From Gari tellinella (taxonomy: Eukaryota; Mollusca; Bivalvia; Cardiida; Psammobiidae): a DNA stretch of 64,000 bases. Positions 62,288 through 64,000 of the stretch are shown one piece after another. The notes beneath the pieces are model-generated. The model saw only the letters and a list, made by a program, of their open reading frames with translations, ran no database searches and was not told the origin of the DNA. Made by a program: the position numbers and the translations under genes. The stretch is from NCBI GenBank assembly GCA_922989275.2, contig OV277859.1:89958198-90022197 (forward strand), written 5' to 3'. Every line of letters begins with the position of its first letter. The first letter of the stretch is position 1.

Positions 62288-62474
62288 TTAACCCATTACT
62301 ACATAGCCTGTTTCTAGGTTATGGAACCCGGTTGAAAATAAAACAGAATGCCCCATATATAAGGTGCATTCTGCATTATTTTAACCCTACCTTAAGTTAC
62401 CGTCTGCTAGGATATAGACAATTTTTCACTGTTTAGACATAATCTATTCATAATTATATTTCACAAAATCTACT
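62288..62474 (-). mobile_element. Family A variant, copy 3
   Basis: TTAACCCATTACTACATAGC, GTTGAAAATAAAACAGAATG / CATTCTGCATTATTTTAACC, GCTAGGATATAGACAATTTT. Confidence 0.68.
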
Positions 62475-62598
62475 CCATTTCTCCATAGCCTGTTTCTATG
62501 CTTGAATATAGGTTACCACTTACTAAAGCAGGTTCAACGTAAAACAGAATGTGCCCTAAAGTTAAGATGAAACCTGCTTTACTTTAAGCCTGTTTTAA
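62470..62598 (-). mobile_element. Family A variant fragment
   Basis: CTACTCCATTTCTCCATAGC, AAAGCAGGTTCAACGTAAAA, GCTTTACTTTAAGCCTG; ends at the TTAA of the next copy. Confidence 0.6.
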
Positions 62599-63100
62599 CC
62601 CATAACCCCCATAAATAAGCATTTTACGTCTTTAATTTAGTTCCCACTGAGGAACTGAATACATTGTAGATCCAATTTATACAGTTATGAATATTTATGA
62701 TAAGAACTAGTTTCTATATTCTATCAGATGGTAGCTTAACCCTTTCCCTCATAGAAACGACTTTTAGCGTATTTAATTTGTTCCTCCACTGAAGAAAATA
62801 GTTCCATTTTATACCCTCATGAACAATTACCATAACAAATATTTTATATAGCTTAGCAGATGGTAGTTTAAAGCAGGCTGAAAGTAAAACAGAATGTGCT
62901 TTTAGGCACATTCTGCTTTACTTTCAACCTGCTTTAAGTGGTCACCTATATTCAATGTAATATACGGGTTATTGGGTAAAGGGTTAAAGCAGGCTGAAAG
63001 TGAAGCAGAATGTGCACTAAGGCACATTCTGCTTTACTTTCAATCTGCTTTCAGTCACATATTTTCAAAACTAGAGACTGGCTATGGGGTAAAGGGTTAA
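62595..63100 (+). mobile_element. Family A MITE split by another family A
   Basis: Left TTAACCCATAACCCCCATAA to CAGATGGTAGCTTAA (62739). Right TTAAAGCAGGCTGAAAGTGA (62984) to GGGGTAAAGGGTTAA. The interrupted TTAA is the same site as in the A element at 12921. Confidence 0.9.
62736..62987 (+). mobile_element. Family A MITE nested in family A at TTAA
   Basis: TTAACCCTTTCCCTCATAGA to TTGGGTAAAGGGTTAA; hairpin AAAGCAGGCTGAAAGTAAAA, apex TGTGCT-TTTA-GGCACA. Confidence 0.92.
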
Positions 63101-63300
63101 GTTACCATCTGCTAGGATATAGGAACTATTTCAATGTTTATTAATAACTTATTGATCATCATATTTTATCATATTCAACCCATTGCCCCATAGCTTGTTT
63201 CTATGTTTAACTACAGATTAATTATCACATACAGCAGGTTGAAAGTCTTTATTCATAATCTGTCTGTTTCTCGGTTTGAACACAGGTTACTGATAGTTAA
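63101..63300 (-). mobile_element. Decayed family A variants
   Basis: GTTACCATCTGCTAGGATAT, TTCAACCCATTGCCCCATAG, ACAGCAGGTTGAAAG, CTGTTTCTCGGTTTGAACAC: at least two partial copies. Confidence 0.55.
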
Positions 63301-63318
63301 TTTGTTTTTACAAGTCAG

Positions 63319-63558
63319 GGGCCCATTTCATAAAACTTCGTACGACAAAAACGATCGTAAGTCAAAACTTTAAAAAATAAATTCTGCTTTTTCTCTATCT
63401 AATCCTGTCTTGTGACATCTCTTTTGGAATCGTCTTGAAAAGACGATTCCAAAGAGATGTCATAAGACAGAATTAGATGGAGAAATAAATAATAATTGAG
63501 ATATTAATAATCTGACATACGACAACATTTGTCGTACGAAGTTTTATGAAACGGGCCC
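63319..63558. mobile_element. GGGCCC-ended MITE, young copy
   Basis: GGGCCCATTTCATAAAACTT and AAGTTTTATGAAACGGGCCC form long inverted ends including CGTACGACAAA. Centre TGACATCTCTTTTGGAATCG / CGATTCCAAAGAGATGTCAT. Confidence 0.87.
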
Positions 63559-63597
63559 AGACTACTATTGACATTACAAAGTTTGCTTTAATTCTTA

Positions 63598-63823
63598 CCA
63601 TTGAAGCCCATACTTTTGTGTATTCCTGCACTGAAGAAAGCAGTTCCAATTTATACAGTCTTAAACATGTACAGAAAGAAATATGTTCTATATCTTAGCA
63701 GATTGTAGCTTAAAGCTGGTTGAAAGTAAAACTTTAAATGCCCCTCAAGGCGTATTCTGCTTTACTTTCAATTGCTTTTAGTGGTCACCTGTCTTCAAAA
63801 CTAGAACCAGTGCAAAGGGTTAA
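63598..63823 (+). mobile_element. Family A MITE
   Basis: TTAATTCTTACCATTGAAGC to AGTGCAAAGGGTTAA; hairpin imperfect (GGTTGAAAGTAAAACTTTAA against GCGTATTCTGCTTTACTTTC). Confidence 0.82.
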
Positions 63824-63929
63824 CACACTTGTATACATGTATTTTAGCATGGCACTGATTCTTCCCAAATGATACAGTCACAAGTGAAAAAGCTAGGTTT
63901 AATTAAATAAATCAGTTAAGCTATTTATA

Positions 63930-64000
63930 TTAACCCATTTGTGCCCACGATCCCATATTTAGCCCGGGGCATAAGTCGAAAAATACTTCATTTCATGATG
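63930..64000. mobile_element. Family N MITE, copy 2, cut by window edge
   Basis: TTAACCCATTTGTGCCCACG matches the terminal repeat of the copy at 61687; the rest lies outside the window. Confidence 0.65.

Larger units (their letters stand above)
61637..62291 (-). mobile_element. Family A variant hosting N and J
   Basis: TTAACCCATTGCACCATGGC, then N, then AGCAAAGTAAAAGAATGCGC / GCGTTACTTTAAGC, GACCATCTGT, then J, then TAGGATATAAAAAATATT. Confidence 0.72.

Overview
This is non-coding, repeat-saturated nuclear DNA of an animal. It is most plausibly a bivalve mollusc: the simple AT-rich background, the tRNA-derived SINE, the non-LTR 3' ends finishing in ATTC or TGA repeats, and the long ACAAGAG-type repeats all resemble bivalve genomes. 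A Dreissena-like mussel is my guess at genus level, with low confidence. I found no convincing host protein gene, exon, rRNA, CRISPR array or operon. Nearly every long reading frame is an accident of a palindrome, a SINE, a simple repeat or a transposon relic. The only recognisable protein code is in two dead non-LTR retrotransposon 3' ends (583-1462 and 17433-17789, both minus).

The window is dominated by about one hundred (counted by eye) short non-autonomous DNA elements. Most are 190-260 bp with a long central hairpin. I use local family letters. A: TTAA-ended, TTAACCC ends, hairpin AAGCAGG-TGAAAGTAAAGCAG. B: TTAA-ended, hairpin CAAACAGTG-GATCAGAGGGCTCC. C (with C'): TTAA-ended, CATGCTGGG or TTTCACTC ends, hairpin CAAACAGTTTGGATCC-GAGACGCCG. 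D: CAGGGCTCCAGATAAG ends, 6-bp target duplication where clean, hairpin CTCATTAGAATCGTCTC. E: CAGGGCTGCCAT ends, 6-bp duplications, an A-type hairpin. F: TA-flanked CAGTAAAACCTCTCT ends, an A/G-type hairpin. G: short hairpins around GCAGAAAGCTCC. J: TA-flanked CAGTGGAGAA ends, a C-type hairpin. K, M, N: other TTAA (or TCAA) ended families. L, R, S: further inverted-repeat elements. P, Q: long ACAAGAG-headed repeats. T: elements with inverted arrays of TTTCGCYACC. For family A, '+' means the ACTGAAGAAAATAG end is on the left.

Layout. 1-434: minisatellite. 0.6-1.5 kb: dead RT fragment. 2-20 kb: dense A/B/C/D/E/F/G elements, SINE1 (7.2 kb), TA element L (16.2 kb), LINE 3' end (17.4 kb). 20.5 kb: SINE2. 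21.3-23.8 kb: a 2.5-kb foldback-like element with two opposed tRNA-like units. 24-49 kb: dense elements with many datable nestings, including a three-level nest at 43.7-44.7 kb whose innermost unit carries a tRNA-Leu-like relic. 49-51.8 kb: comparatively free of repeats. 51.8-54.1 kb: abutting P and Q repeats. 56.2-58.3 kb: T element with a nested 6-bp-TSD element. 58.6-59.4 kb: pyrimidine-rich simple repeats. 59.8-64 kb: K, A, N and J elements.

The most striking observation is modularity. The same hairpin cores sit inside elements whose ends and target duplications (TTAA, TA, 6 bp) belong to different transposase types, and the two arms of a hairpin vary together between copies. TTAA sites inside hairpins and at element borders are used again as landing sites, giving exact nests and head-to-tail chains. 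No transposase gene is present, so all these elements would have to be moved from elsewhere.
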